DNA of 64,000 nucleotides from CAZJBS01 sp964544475. Its GTDB lineage: Bacteria > CLD3 > SB21. This document shows positions 50,788 through 58,988 of this stretch, piece by piece. The stretch is taken from contig CAZJBS010000004.1 in NCBI GenBank assembly GCA_964544475.1, forward strand, positions 1 to 64,000, read 5' to 3'. The notes beneath the pieces were generated by a model, which was given only the letters and a program-made list of their open reading frames with translations, was not told the DNA's origin and ran no database searches. Positions within the stretch are counted from its first letter, which is position 1. Each line of letters begins with the position of its first letter. Both the position numbers and the translations under genes were made by a program.

Positions 50788-51122
50788 GGTGAACTCCTAT
50801 TGACAAAAATCAGATAAAACCATCGGTGTGGTTATTTGCGGCTACCGAAGCCAGAAAGAAGCGCACACCGGCTTGAATCTCTCCGGTCTATCTTCTCTCT
50901 CCCTGCTCAACAATACGCAATGGTCTTAGGAAACGCAAGCCCAATTTGCTGAACAAGCCTGCCGGTGGAGTCAAGCTTTCGCGGCAGAGGATAGGTCCGG
51001 CAGATTGCGACGTGGCTGTGGCCGTAAGCGGAGATCCCCAAGAAACTTTTTGAATTTGGCCCTCGTTTTAGGTATACTATTGGCAGTTCAACAACCATAT
51101 CCCTTTTATCGAAGGAGCCACC
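50788..51122. other. Divergent spacer upstream of the cytochrome and 51123 genes
   Basis: 335 nt without a gene. It must hold the promoter for the minus-strand cytochrome operon, which I could not place. The plus-strand promoter for 51123 is listed separately. Confidence 0.45.
51050..51078 (+). promoter_or_regulatory. Promoter of the 51123-52045 pair
   Basis: TTGAAT (51050-51055), 17-nt spacer, TATACT (51073-51078); the leader to the ATG at 51123 is about 38 nt and includes GAAGGAG. Confidence 0.7.
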
Positions 51123-51554
51123 ATGAAATGGATGAGTCTTCTTTTCATAGTCCTGTTCACCGCCGGAATCACCGCCCAGGAGAAATACAGCTTCAGCTTT
51201 GCAGGCAATAGCATCGACGTGAAGATCGCCAGGCGCGCGCCGGAGGGTTTTGCCAAGAGCATCACCATCAACGCCACCACGCCGGTCACCGTGTCGTTCA
51301 TGAAGAATGACAAAAGCAGTCTCACGTATTCCGGAAAGTCGATCATCATCGACTACAAGAAAAATGACAACTCCGAAGATGTGGCCGACGTGACCATCGA
51401 CGGGACCAACTGGTGGTCGACGCGGTGCATTTATTTTGTGACCGGCTATTGCAGCAGCAACAGCTATACGATGAATGGCACCAGGAAGGAATTGGCCGCC
51501 ACAGCGTTTTTCGACGAACAGATGGGCTTTCCATTCAGCATCAGCAAGTATTGA
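51123..51554 (+). CDS. Small secreted protein, unknown function
   Basis: 143 residues; GAAGGAG 6 nt before the ATG. Signal peptide MKWMSLLFIVLFTAGITAQ. The mature part is a compact beta-rich domain with two cysteines (RCIYFVTGYCSS) about 8 residues apart, possibly a disulfide. No family recognised. Its TGA overlaps the next start (TGATG), so it is co-translated with the Met-sulfoxide reductase. Confidence 0.65.
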   Translation: MKWMSLLFIVLFTAGITAQEKYSFSFAGNSIDVKIARRAPEGFAKSITINATTPVTVSFMKNDKSSLTYSGKSIIIDYKKNDNSEDVADVTIDGTNWWSTRCIYFVTGYCSSNSYTMNGTRKELAATAFFDEQMGFPFSISKY

Positions 51555-52045
51555 TGTTCCAGCCGGCGTCACCGGCGTCGTTGGTCAGCAAGCCGGACTT
51601 GTATCGCCTGTTGGCTGAACAGGTCAGGCACCTTTTCGAAGAAGAACGGGATTTCGTCGCCAACGCCGCCAATCTGTCATCGCTGTTGTATCACAGCCTG
51701 CCCGACGTCAACTGGGCGGGCTTTTATGTGTACAAGAACCGCACCCTGGTGCTGGGGCCCTTCCATGGCCAACCGGCATGCGTGCGCATCGCCATGGGCA
51801 AAGGTGTGTGCGGCACAGCGGCCCGGCGGCGGGAAACGCTCGTGGTCGACGATGTGCATACGTTCGCCGGACACATCGCCTGCGACGCGGCTTCCAATTC
51901 GGAAATCGTCATTCCTATCATCAAGTACCAACGCCTCATCGGTGTGCTGGACGTGGATTCCCCTCTCAAAGCCCGCTTCGACCAGACGGATCGGGCCGGG
52001 CTTGAAACCATCGTGGGACTGTTCGTTGATCGAACCGACGTGTGA
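51554..52045 (+). CDS. msrC: Free methionine-(R)-sulfoxide reductase
   Basis: 163 residues from ATG 51554, overlapping the upstream stop codon. GAF-domain enzyme that reduces free Met-R-sulfoxide. Signature: DVNWAGFYVYKNRTLVLGPF, the three catalytic cysteines at 76, 86 and 110 (GQPACVRI, GKGVCGTA, GHIACDAAS) with the 10/24 spacing of the E. coli enzyme, and SNSEIVIPI. A cytosolic partner of an upstream secreted protein is unusual, but the coupling is clear. Confidence 0.93.
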   Translation: MFQPASPASLVSKPDLYRLLAEQVRHLFEEERDFVANAANLSSLLYHSLPDVNWAGFYVYKNRTLVLGPFHGQPACVRIAMGKGVCGTAARRRETLVVDDVHTFAGHIACDAASNSEIVIPIIKYQRLIGVLDVDSPLKARFDQTDRAGLETIVGLFVDRTDV

Positions 52046-52048
52046 AAT

Positions 52049-52501
52049 CTATCGGACGGGCCGGTGGGCGGTTTGGAGTATGACGATACCTGCCACAATG
52101 GCGAGCATGCCGGCGGCGGTTTTCCAGTCCATTGGCTGATCACCCTTGATCCATCCGACCAGCGTACCGGCAATCGGTGACATGGCAAAGGCGATGGCAA
52201 GCGTCACGCCGAGATTTTCCGACGTGGACAGGGAACGATAGAAACTCCACATACCAAGACTGCCGGCGATCACACCTCCCCCCACTATGATCATCAACCA
52301 GGCCGGCATGTTCGCGGCAGGGGCGATGGTTTTCCACGATGGAATGGAGAGCAAGCCCAGCACGACGAGGGCCACGGCCGTCCGCAACGTAATGCCGGCA
52401 ATCGGGGGAAGGCCCATCGACCGCAATCCTGCTTTTTCAAAATAGCCGCCCACACCCCACGCCGCACCGGCCAGTATCGCAAAGAAAATATACTCACGCA
52501 T
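52049..52501 (-). CDS. Half-size EamA/DMT-family membrane protein
   Basis: 150 residues from ATG 52501 (GGAAGGA upstream). Five hydrophobic helices in a single EamA repeat (FFAILAGAAWGVGGYFEKAGL, ITLRTAVALVVLGLL, WLMIIVGGGVIAGSLGMWSFY, LGVTLAIAFAMSPIAGTLVGW, AAGMLAIVAGIVILQT). Standard DMT transporters have two repeats and about 300 residues; single-repeat forms work as dimers. Substrate unknown. It follows the AlkD gene by 25 nt. Confidence 0.8.
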   Translation of the reverse strand: MREYIFFAILAGAAWGVGGYFEKAGLRSMGLPPIAGITLRTAVALVVLGLLSIPSWKTIAPAANMPAWLMIIVGGGVIAGSLGMWSFYRSLSTSENLGVTLAIAFAMSPIAGTLVGWIKGDQPMDWKTAAGMLAIVAGIVILQTAHRPVR

Positions 52502-52526
52502 GCCAGGTCCTTCCTTCCATCGTGTA

Positions 52527-53231
52527 TCAGACTCTTCCTTCAAGGTACTTTCTTCGCAGAGCCGCCGGAAACTTCTCTATCGCATACCGCAACATCGTGC
52601 GCGGCATCGTCCGGTAATGTTCTTTGAGAAAAGCCTGCTCCGCCTTCGGATCCCTGCTGCCGATTTCCCTCAGCATCCAGCCCACGGCTTTGTGAATAAG
52701 ATCTTCTTTATCCTCAAGCAACCGGGTTGCGATCTTCAGAGGCCATTCCATGGCGCCGGCCTTGATGTAGCCAAACGTGGCCAGCATCGCAATCCGGCGT
52801 TCCCACAACGAGGAACTGCGAGCGAGATCCAGCAGTAATTTTTTCGGACGATCGTTGAGAAAGGCCCCTACGATGTATTCCGCCGAGGCATCAACCAGGT
52901 CCCAGTTGTTGATGAATGCCGTATGAGCCAGATAGTTGTCAAAAATGAGCTTTTTTGTTTTCTCGTCGGCCCTGGGGAACTGCAGCACCCAGATAAAAAG
53001 CGCCAATTGGCGCTCTTCATGGATTTTCGATTTCAATAGCCGGAGAACATCCGCCATGGCCAGGTGGCGATAGGCCTTCGATAACGCGCGCACCTTCGGC
53101 ACGGCCAGTCCGATGAAGACATCGCCTTCACCGTATTCGCCGGGTCCTGTTTTGAAAAAACGCCGTGAAACTTCGGCCCGCCTGGGATCGGCAAGGTCAG
53201 CCATGGCTTTTAGAATGGCGTCACGACTCAC
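52527..53231 (-). CDS. AlkD-like DNA alkylation repair protein
   Basis: 234 residues of ALK/HEAT repeats. AlkD glycosylases remove bulky or cationic alkylated bases. Typical blocks: RRFFKTGPGEYGEGDVFIGLAVPKVRAL, INNWDLVDASAEYIVG, SSSLWERRIAMLATFGYIKAG, LIHKAVGWMLREIGSRD, MLRYAIEKFP. The Trp/Asp of NNWDLVD is the catalytic-site pair. GTG start at 53231 overlaps the ytxJ-like stop codon; ATG 53204 is an alternative. Confidence 0.92.
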   Translation of the reverse strand: MSRDAILKAMADLADPRRAEVSRRFFKTGPGEYGEGDVFIGLAVPKVRALSKAYRHLAMADVLRLLKSKIHEERQLALFIWVLQFPRADEKTKKLIFDNYLAHTAFINNWDLVDASAEYIVGAFLNDRPKKLLLDLARSSSLWERRIAMLATFGYIKAGAMEWPLKIATRLLEDKEDLIHKAVGWMLREIGSRDPKAEQAFLKEHYRTMPRTMLRYAIEKFPAALRRKYLEGRV

Positions 53232-53571
53232 GGGCCAATTTTTCCTGTACGGCTTCCACCGTAATATCGCTGTGAGAGAGACTCCACAGGGCCCGTCCGT
53301 TCTTCACCCGGATCACCTGGGGCGATTCATGCTCCACGCCCAGTAATTCTTCCACTCTTCTGGACAACGCGCGCTCCTCGATAACCCGTATCATGTGCAC
53401 CGGTATCGACAATGGGCGATGCGCGAAGAGCTTCATTTCGTCGTAAGCCCGGGCGGAGGAACCGCAGGCCGTACTGTGCTTGAATATCAACGCCGATTCA
53501 CTTTCGAGTATCTGTGACAGGTCCTTCTCCGACTTACAGGCGTGAACTTTCGTCAACATTTCACCTTTCAT
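53221..53571 (-). CDS. YtxJ-like bacillithiol-system protein
   Basis: 116 residues from ATG 53571 (AGGA 8 nt upstream; ATG 53559 is also possible). Thioredoxin-like fold with ALIFKHSTACGSSARAYDEM and LGVEHESPQVIRVKNGRALWSLSHSDIT, the HST.C and HESPQ blocks of the YtxJ family (monothiol bacilliredoxin-like). Suggests that the host makes bacillithiol; no bshA-C is in the window. It overlaps the AlkD gene. Confidence 0.85.
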   Translation of the reverse strand: MKGEMLTKVHACKSEKDLSQILESESALIFKHSTACGSSARAYDEMKLFAHRPLSIPVHMIRVIEERALSRRVEELLGVEHESPQVIRVKNGRALWSLSHSDITVEAVQEKLARES

Positions 53572-53635
53572 TTTGGCTGTCCTGGACGTCGCACGCAACG
53601 ACCGACCGGCCTTGGGAACCCTGCGATCGTGGCAT

Positions 53636-53815
53636 CTAAGCAGCCTGCTTCTCAATCTGCTTTTCCAACGCTTCGAGCATTTCAATCCGCTTCTTCAGGC
53701 GGTTCTTGAAGTCATGCGAATCCGTATGGTGCAATTCGTGCAGAGCGGTGGTATGCGCGGACTGAAGAACCTCGAGAAGCAGACTTCTTTCTTCTTCTGA
53801 GAATTGGAACTCCAT
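53636..53815 (-). CDS. Small helical protein, unknown function
   Basis: 59 residues from ATG 53815 with GGAGGTGATCC placed upstream, a near-perfect ribosome site. Predicted as two amphipathic helices (SEEERSLLLEVLQSAHTTALHEL, FKNRLKKRIEMLEALEKQIEKQ), coiled-coil-like. The His-rich HELHHTDSHD link might bind a metal. No family recognised. Confidence 0.65.
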   Translation of the reverse strand: MEFQFSEEERSLLLEVLQSAHTTALHELHHTDSHDFKNRLKKRIEMLEALEKQIEKQAA

Positions 53816-53899
53816 AGGATCACCTCCATAGCCCAATGTACGCATGCCCGGACGTCAAATTCAAATTTCCCGTATCGGCTGCGTGGACGGAGTTGAAGA

Positions 53900-55585
53900 T
53901 CAGCGACGGTGGGACGCGGGGTTTTGGGGCTTTCCGGAAAACCGCTTCTTGAAGGTCTCTTTCACATTGTTCAATTTTTCATCGGCGTATCCGACGTTAA
54001 TGCGTTTTCCGGACAGAGTGATGCCGCTCAATTTGCGGATGACGCGTTCGGCGAACTCCGCCTCCACTTTGAATTCGGTGTGGCGTTCGTGGATGAATAT
54101 TTTACCAATGTTCCGGTTTTCCAGCCCGCACAGGTTACAGATTTTCCCGACCAGCGTGCCCGTTTGGATATGGTCATTGGCGCCCGCATCCAAACGCAGT
54201 AGAGTCATGTGGGCCGGTTCGCGGCGCGAGGTTCGCGTAACGTCCCGGGGAACAAACGCATCCGAGGCGTTGAGTTCTTTGTCGTCTTCATATTTTTCGA
54301 GAATTTCACGGCACAACAGCGTTATGAATCCGCGGGCCACATCCCGGCCTTCATACTTGGCAAGCACCGATTCCCAATGACCGGCATACTTCTCAAATTC
54401 CCCGGGATTTTTCAAAGCTTCCTCAAATTCTCCAATGGCGTGATTCATCCGCGCCACCATGATTTCCTGGATGCCCGGGATGGCGGACTTGGTCATGCGT
54501 TTGCGTGTGCTGCCTTCCAGACGGCGCAGTTTGTTGCTTTCGCTGGGATTGATGAGTGTGATGGCGATACCCGTTTTGCCGGCGCGGCCCGTACGGCCGA
54601 TACGATGGATGTAGCTGGCCGACTCCATGGGCAGTGAATAATTGATGACGTGGGTGAGATTTTGAACGTCAATACCGCGGGCGGCCACATCCGTGGCCAC
54701 GAGCAGACGAACACCTTTGGATTTGAATTTGCGCATCACATGATCCCGCTGCGCCTGATTCATATCGCCATGCAGCGCCTCCGCCTTGAACCCCTTCATG
54801 ACGAGTTGTTCAGCGACCTGCGCCGTCTGGGCTTTCGTCTGACAGAAGATAATGGCGTACATGTCGTGGGCGTGGTCGATCAACCGGCACAAAGCCTCGA
54901 GCTTGTGCTGTTCCCGCACGACGTAATAATGTTCTTCGGTGTTCTCAATGGTGGCCGTACTGTGTTTGATTCGGATTTCTTCGGGCTGGTGCATGAACTT
55001 CGAGGCAATCGCACGAATTTCCGGGCTCAGTGTGGCGGAGAAAAGCCAGATTTGGCGTTCTTTGCCGGCATGAGAAAGTATGGTCACGATTTCCTCAACA
55101 AAACCGCGATCGAGCATCTCATCGGCTTCATCGAGAATGAAATGCCGGATGCCGGACAGGTTGAGCGAGCCGCGATGCAGATGATCCACGACGCGGCCGG
55201 GAGTGCCGACAACGATATGAACGCCCTGCTTCAGGCTTCGGAGTTGCACGCCGATATGCTGGCCGCCGTAAATCGGGAGCACATGGAGTTTTTTGTATTT
55301 CGAAATGCGTGTGAGTTCTTCGCTGATCTGGACGGCCAATTCCCTCGTGGGAGCCAGAATAATGGCCTGAACGGATGCCGCTGATGCGTCGATACTCTGA
55401 ATCAGAGGAATGCCGAAGGCCGCGGTTTTTCCAGTGCCGGTCTGGGCCTGTCCGACGAAATCGCCCGAATAGTCGAGGAGAATGGGCAGCGCCTGGGCCT
55501 GGATTTCGGATGGCTTGACGAAACCCATATCGTCCAGCGCTTTGAGAATGCCGGGTTCAATCTTGTAATCGTGAAACGTACTCAT
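53900..55585 (-). CDS. DEAD-box ATP-dependent RNA helicase (DeaD/CshA-type)
   Basis: 561 residues from ATG 55585 (AAAAGGA upstream). Q motif GFVKPSEIQAQALP, Walker A AQTGTGKT (47-54), PTRELAVQI, GTPGRVVDH, LDEADEMLD, SATLS, ATDVAARGID and HRIGRTGRAG. The C-terminus about 475-540 is a DbpA-type RNA-binding domain (MTLLRLDAGANDHIQTGTL, ICNLCGLENRNIGKIFIHER), so it is a DeaD or CshA relative active in ribosome assembly or cold adaptation. The tail ends in a short basic patch. Confidence 0.95.
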   Translation of the reverse strand: MSTFHDYKIEPGILKALDDMGFVKPSEIQAQALPILLDYSGDFVGQAQTGTGKTAAFGIPLIQSIDASAASVQAIILAPTRELAVQISEELTRISKYKKLHVLPIYGGQHIGVQLRSLKQGVHIVVGTPGRVVDHLHRGSLNLSGIRHFILDEADEMLDRGFVEEIVTILSHAGKERQIWLFSATLSPEIRAIASKFMHQPEEIRIKHSTATIENTEEHYYVVREQHKLEALCRLIDHAHDMYAIIFCQTKAQTAQVAEQLVMKGFKAEALHGDMNQAQRDHVMRKFKSKGVRLLVATDVAARGIDVQNLTHVINYSLPMESASYIHRIGRTGRAGKTGIAITLINPSESNKLRRLEGSTRKRMTKSAIPGIQEIMVARMNHAIGEFEEALKNPGEFEKYAGHWESVLAKYEGRDVARGFITLLCREILEKYEDDKELNASDAFVPRDVTRTSRREPAHMTLLRLDAGANDHIQTGTLVGKICNLCGLENRNIGKIFIHERHTEFKVEAEFAERVIRKLSGITLSGKRINVGYADEKLNNVKETFKKRFSGKPQNPASHRR

Positions 55586-55707
55586 GCGATCCTTTTGGTG
55601 AAGAGAAAAAACGCCCGCCGGTCCTGAGTGCACGGGTCGGGCGGAATATAACACAAATTTTGGCAATACCACGCTTTATTTTGACCGGGAGGATGCGGGA
55701 AGAACGG

Positions 55708-56553
55708 CTATCGGGCGGTTCGAATCAGGTTATGTACAGCGCGAAGGTGGGCGGCATTGACTGTGAGGCGGTTGAAAATACGCTGGCACTCTTTGGTTTT
55801 CGGCGAAGCCAAAGTCGGGGACAATCGGTATAGCCGGATGGCCTCGGAAACCCCGCGCAGATTGTAAGCGGATATGAAACGCAGGAGAAAACTCTCATCC
55901 AGCTTGTTCATCCGATCCCATACGGTTTTCTTTTTGCGCCCCGTGAGATCGCTATTCGTGGCCTGCCTCCACAGGTGGTTGTAATCCGTATCACACAGGC
56001 TTCGGCAGAGCAATTCGTAGGTGCGCTGGGAAATAATCATATGGGTTCGATCGTGTTCCTTCGTCACCGATTCGACACGCGCGGCGATATTGATGCAGTC
56101 TCCGATGTACGTTTCAATGACCGGTTTTCCCTCCGGTGCATCGGCCGACGTCACGCGCCACACTTCACCGGAATCCGCACCAATGCCGAACGAAACCGCC
56201 GGCGCCAGTCCTTTCTTGTTGCGATTGTAGGCATCAAACAGGACCGGTAGTCGATTGAACAACATGATTCCCGCCAGGTAGGCGTCGATGAAATGGCGGC
56301 GGCGCGAAAGAAAGACGCTGAGAATGCCATCGCCGGTACTGTTGATATACAACGGTTGACTTTCGGAAGGGTCGCATGCGCTCGAACAGGTTTCCACACA
56401 GGTTTGATAGAACTGCGAAAGAAAATGGCAAAATGCCTTGTGCGTCGCCGCCGAGCGTTCGCTGTCCTTCAGGTTGGGCGTAAAATTGCGGATGTCTACA
56501 ATCAGAATGCTGGCGTGCCGGTGTTCAAATGCGTTGGCCATCGTATCGGTCAC
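55708..56553 (-). CDS. Class III nucleotide cyclase-domain protein
   Basis: 281 residues with a single cyclase homology domain. Metal-binding Asp in ASILIVDIRNFT, INSTGDGILSVF with the second acidic site, FGIGADSGEV, and YIGDCINIAARVES, where the transition-state Asn/Arg are present in NIAARVE. The roughly 80-residue C-terminal helical extension is unrecognised. No receptor or GAF domain is fused. cAMP or cGMP production is plausible, but substrate residues do not decide it. Confidence 0.8.
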   Translation of the reverse strand: MTDTMANAFEHRHASILIVDIRNFTPNLKDSERSAATHKAFCHFLSQFYQTCVETCSSACDPSESQPLYINSTGDGILSVFLSRRRHFIDAYLAGIMLFNRLPVLFDAYNRNKKGLAPAVSFGIGADSGEVWRVTSADAPEGKPVIETYIGDCINIAARVESVTKEHDRTHMIISQRTYELLCRSLCDTDYNHLWRQATNSDLTGRKKKTVWDRMNKLDESFLLRFISAYNLRGVSEAIRLYRLSPTLASPKTKECQRIFNRLTVNAAHLRAVHNLIRTAR

Positions 56554-56698
56554 CTCCCGGAACCGAATGGACGAGTCAATATACGGATACTTTTGATCAT
56601 ATCAAGTACTGAACATCGAAAAAAGTTCATTAAGTCCATGCGAAACAATCACCGGGACAAATTAACGCCAGAAAATAACGGGATCGAAGAGATTTCTG

Positions 56699-56731
56699 TT
56701 GACTTCCTCCAATATTACTTGTATATTACAA
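56699..56731 (+). promoter_or_regulatory. Promoter and overlapping operator of the MarR-type gene
   Basis: TTGACT (56699-56704), 17 nt, TATATT (56722-56727) form a near-consensus promoter. The perfect inverted repeat TTGTA-TAT-TACAA (56719-56731) overlaps the -10. The ATG at 56738 lies only about 4 nt past the expected start of transcription, so the mRNA is likely leaderless. Confidence 0.85.
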
Positions 56732-56737
56732 ATAATT

Positions 56738-57223
56738 ATGACGGATAAGGACCTAGATATTCAGGCGCGCCGGTTTCACAAAGTTCTCACCGATTTTGTG
56801 AAGAAGTATCAGTTGCGCAACCGGAATGACGTCTGTTGCGACGATGTGACCGTGGCACAGTGCTACACCATGGAAGCGGTCGCGGACGCGGCAATGACGA
56901 TGAACGAACTGGCGAAACGGATGCAGTTAAGCATCAGCACGATGACGCGAACAGTGGACCAACTCGTTGAAAAAGGCTATGCGGCACGATACCAGGATGC
57001 CCGCGACCGTCGTGTGTGGTATGTCACTCTGACCGAGCGCGGAAAGAAAAAGATGATCGAAATGGACGAACGCATCATGGAATATGAAAAATCAATCCTG
57101 ACTTCGCTCGATGCACCCCATCGTGAACAGGTCATCCAGGTACTCATCGATCTTTCCAGGGCCGTGGATCGCTTTCGCGCCAACGCCAATTGTGTTATTC
57201 CTGAAATCAAGAAAGTCGGCTGA
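56738..57223 (+). CDS. MarR-family regulator, candidate arsenic sensor
   Basis: 161 residues. Winged-helix MarR fold: VTVAQCYTMEAV, TMNELAKRMQLSISTMTRTVDQLVEKGYAAR (recognition helix), RDRRVWYVTLTERGKK. Cysteines at 33, 34 (VCCDD), 42 (AQC) and 152 are unusual for the family. CC..8..C is suited to bind trivalent arsenic, as ArsR sensors do. It is directly upstream of arsM and arsN2 and between two identical operators, so autoregulated derepression by a metalloid is the likely mode. ATG 56738 is the family-consistent start; no ribosome site can fit, in line with leaderless translation. Confidence 0.85.
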   Translation: MTDKDLDIQARRFHKVLTDFVKKYQLRNRNDVCCDDVTVAQCYTMEAVADAAMTMNELAKRMQLSISTMTRTVDQLVEKGYAARYQDARDRRVWYVTLTERGKKKMIEMDERIMEYEKSILTSLDAPHREQVIQVLIDLSRAVDRFRANANCVIPEIKKVG

Positions 57224-57239
57224 TTTTATTCCCGTATAC

Positions 57240-57252
57240 TTGTAATATACAA
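57240..57252 (+). promoter_or_regulatory. Second copy of the TTGTA-N3-TACAA operator, upstream of arsM
   Basis: TTGTA-ATA-TACAA, the exact reverse complement of the 13-bp site at 56719-56731. It lies just before the arsM ribosome site (AAGGAG) and may overlap an internal promoter (TATACT at 57235-57240, -35 weak). Confidence 0.8.
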
Positions 57253-57265
57253 CTAAGGAGAATTC

Positions 57266-58084
57266 ATGAGTCGGATTGTAGAGAACGATGAAATCCGGAA
57301 AACGGTCCGGGAAAATTACGGTAAAGTCGCCGTGTCGAACGACGCTGGTTGTGGCTGTACGTCTACGAGCTGTTGCGGGTCGCCCGACGATGCGACGCTT
57401 GAAAAAATATCCATCGCGATCGGCTATTCAAAAGATGAGACCGAAGCAGTGCCGGAAGGCGCCAACATGGGCCTGGGTTGCGGCAACCCGCAGGCCATTG
57501 CCTCCCTGAAGCCGGGAGAAACGGTCTTGGATCTGGGAAGCGGCGGAGGCTTTGACAGCTTTTTGGCCGCCCGGGCAGTCGGTGTCGACGGTTGGGTCAT
57601 CGGCGTTGACATGACGTCGGAAATGATCAGCAAGTCGCGACGCAACGCCGAAAAAGCCGGCTTTAAAAATGTGGAATTCCGCCTCGGTGAAATCGAACAC
57701 CTGCCGGTGGCCGATGGCAGTGTCGACGTGATTATCTCCAATTGCGTGATCAATCTCTCTCCCGAAAAACCTCTTGTGTTCACTGAATCGTTTCGTGTAC
57801 TGAAACCCGGAGGCCGGCTGGCGATTTCCGATATCGTCGCGACCGCCGAATTGCCCGCGGATGTGCGCAAGGATATGGCCCTTTATTCGAGTTGCATATC
57901 GGGCGCCTCAACCGTTGCCGAAATCGAGTCTTTTCTGTTACAGGCCGGGTTTGAGGACATACGAATTCAACCCAAAGATGCCAGCCGCGAATTCATTCGC
58001 GAATGGGTACCTGGCCGGAGAATCGATGACTACGTGCTTTCCGCAACCATTGAGGCGCGCAAGCCGACTGTGATCATGTCATGA
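57266..58084 (+). CDS. arsM: Arsenite methyltransferase
   Basis: 272 residues; AAGGAGAATTC before the ATG. SAM-dependent methylation of As(III) to volatile or less retained species. Cys-rich N-terminus (AGCGCTSTSCCGSPD), conserved GLGCGNPQAIASLKPGETVLDLGSGGGFD (SAM motif I), IISNCVINLSPEKPLVF with the catalytic Cys, and SSCISGAST. All family cysteines needed for As binding (C72 and the two later ones) are there. Overlaps arsN2 by 4 nt. Confidence 0.95.
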   Translation: MSRIVENDEIRKTVRENYGKVAVSNDAGCGCTSTSCCGSPDDATLEKISIAIGYSKDETEAVPEGANMGLGCGNPQAIASLKPGETVLDLGSGGGFDSFLAARAVGVDGWVIGVDMTSEMISKSRRNAEKAGFKNVEFRLGEIEHLPVADGSVDVIISNCVINLSPEKPLVFTESFRVLKPGGRLAISDIVATAELPADVRKDMALYSSCISGASTVAEIESFLLQAGFEDIRIQPKDASREFIREWVPGRRIDDYVLSATIEARKPTVIMS

Positions 58085-58533
58085 AGCCGGATTCCGACAT
58101 GATACGTACGGCGAAACCAACAGATACCACGGCCATTCGGGACCTGCTTGGCTCCGCGGGTTTACCGTTCGATGATATGGATCCGGCCTGGACCGATTTT
58201 TTCGTGATGCCCTCCGGCGTCTCGATCATCGGTTGCGTCGGACTCGAAATTCACGGCACGTCCGCCCTTTTGCGATCGCTTGCGGTTTCCATGGCCGGCC
58301 GCCGACAAGGAGCCGGTCGCCAGCTTATTGAACATGTTATCCGCCACGCCGGCTTGAAAGGCGTGGCGGACATTTACCTGCTCACCACTGATGCCGCCGG
58401 TTATTTCGATCGTTTCGGATTTGTAAGAATCGCCAGGTCGCACGTGCCGGAAGCGATAAAAGAAACGTCACAGTTCAAAAGCCAAACGTGTTCGTCGGCG
58501 ACGGTTATGCACCGGCCGGTGACGACCGCCTAA
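58081..58533 (+). CDS. arsN2: ArsN2-type GNAT N-acetyltransferase
   Basis: 150 residues, start overlapping the arsM stop (ATGA). GNAT fold: TDTTAIRDLLGSAGLPFDD, IIGCVGLEIHGTSALLRSLAVSMAGRRQGAGRQLI (acetyl-CoA P-loop R-R-Q-G-A-G), IYLLTTDAAGYFDRFGFVRI. The LLT..A..YF...GF pattern is that of ArsN, found in ars operons and thought to acetylate arsenicals such as arsinothricin or related compounds. The exact substrate cannot be read from sequence. Confidence 0.88.
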   Translation: MKPDSDMIRTAKPTDTTAIRDLLGSAGLPFDDMDPAWTDFFVMPSGVSIIGCVGLEIHGTSALLRSLAVSMAGRRQGAGRQLIEHVIRHAGLKGVADIYLLTTDAAGYFDRFGFVRIARSHVPEAIKETSQFKSQTCSSATVMHRPVTTA

Positions 58534-58560
58534 ATAAGGACATTCAGGGCCACATTTCGC

Positions 58561-58589
58561 TTGACTCTTGGGGGTGGAATATTTAGATT
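58561..58589 (+). promoter_or_regulatory. Promoter of the ferredoxin gene
   Basis: TTGACT (58561-58566), spacer 17 nt, TAGATT (58584-58589), followed by a leader of about 65 nt to the ATG at 58661. Confidence 0.7.
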
Positions 58590-58660
58590 TTTGCCGTTGC
58601 TGAATGGACGTGAATTCGCCAGCACAACCGAAAAATCCAAGCCTTGAGAAGGAGCCCGAT

Positions 58661-58903
58661 ATGGCCTACGTTATTTGCGAACCCTGCGTTGGAGTGAAGG
58701 ACACGGCCTGTGTCAAAGTCTGTCCGGTAGACTGCATTTATGATTCCGAAGGGTGGGACCAGTTGTACATTCATCCGGACGAATGCATCGATTGCGGCGC
58801 GTGCGAACCCGAATGTCCGGTCGAGGCGATTTTTGCCGCCGAGAATGTGCCCGACAAGTGGAAAGCCTATGTGGCAAAGAATGCAGACATGTTCAAGCAA
58901 TAA
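58661..58903 (+). CDS. Ferredoxin, FdxA-like (7Fe or 8Fe type)
   Basis: 80 residues from ATG 58661 (AAGGAG upstream; the longer frame is unsupported). CEPCVGVKDTACVKVCPVDCIY gives the first cluster ligands and CIDCGACEPECPVEA a complete second [4Fe-4S] site. The spacing in the first half is the FdxA pattern with a [3Fe-4S] or [4Fe-4S] cluster. Small cytosolic electron carrier. Own promoter and terminator, so monocistronic. Confidence 0.9.
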   Translation: MAYVICEPCVGVKDTACVKVCPVDCIYDSEGWDQLYIHPDECIDCGACEPECPVEAIFAAENVPDKWKAYVAKNADMFKQ

Positions 58904-58926
58904 TTCCGACTTCTTATCTGCAAGAA

Positions 58927-58957
58927 AGGCTCCGATGTTCATCCGAGCCTTTTTTTG
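58927..58957 (+). terminator. Terminator of the ferredoxin gene
   Basis: AGGCTCCGATG pairs with CATCCGAGCCT (one bulge) and is followed by seven T. Confidence 0.88.
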
Positions 58958-58988
58958 TTTGTAGACACGGCCGAGAAAGGAGCGTCGT

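Noticed and set aside
50907..51572. 221-codon minus-strand frame
   Set aside because: It overlaps the 51123 gene, which has a promoter, ribosome site and signal peptide, and extends into its spacer.
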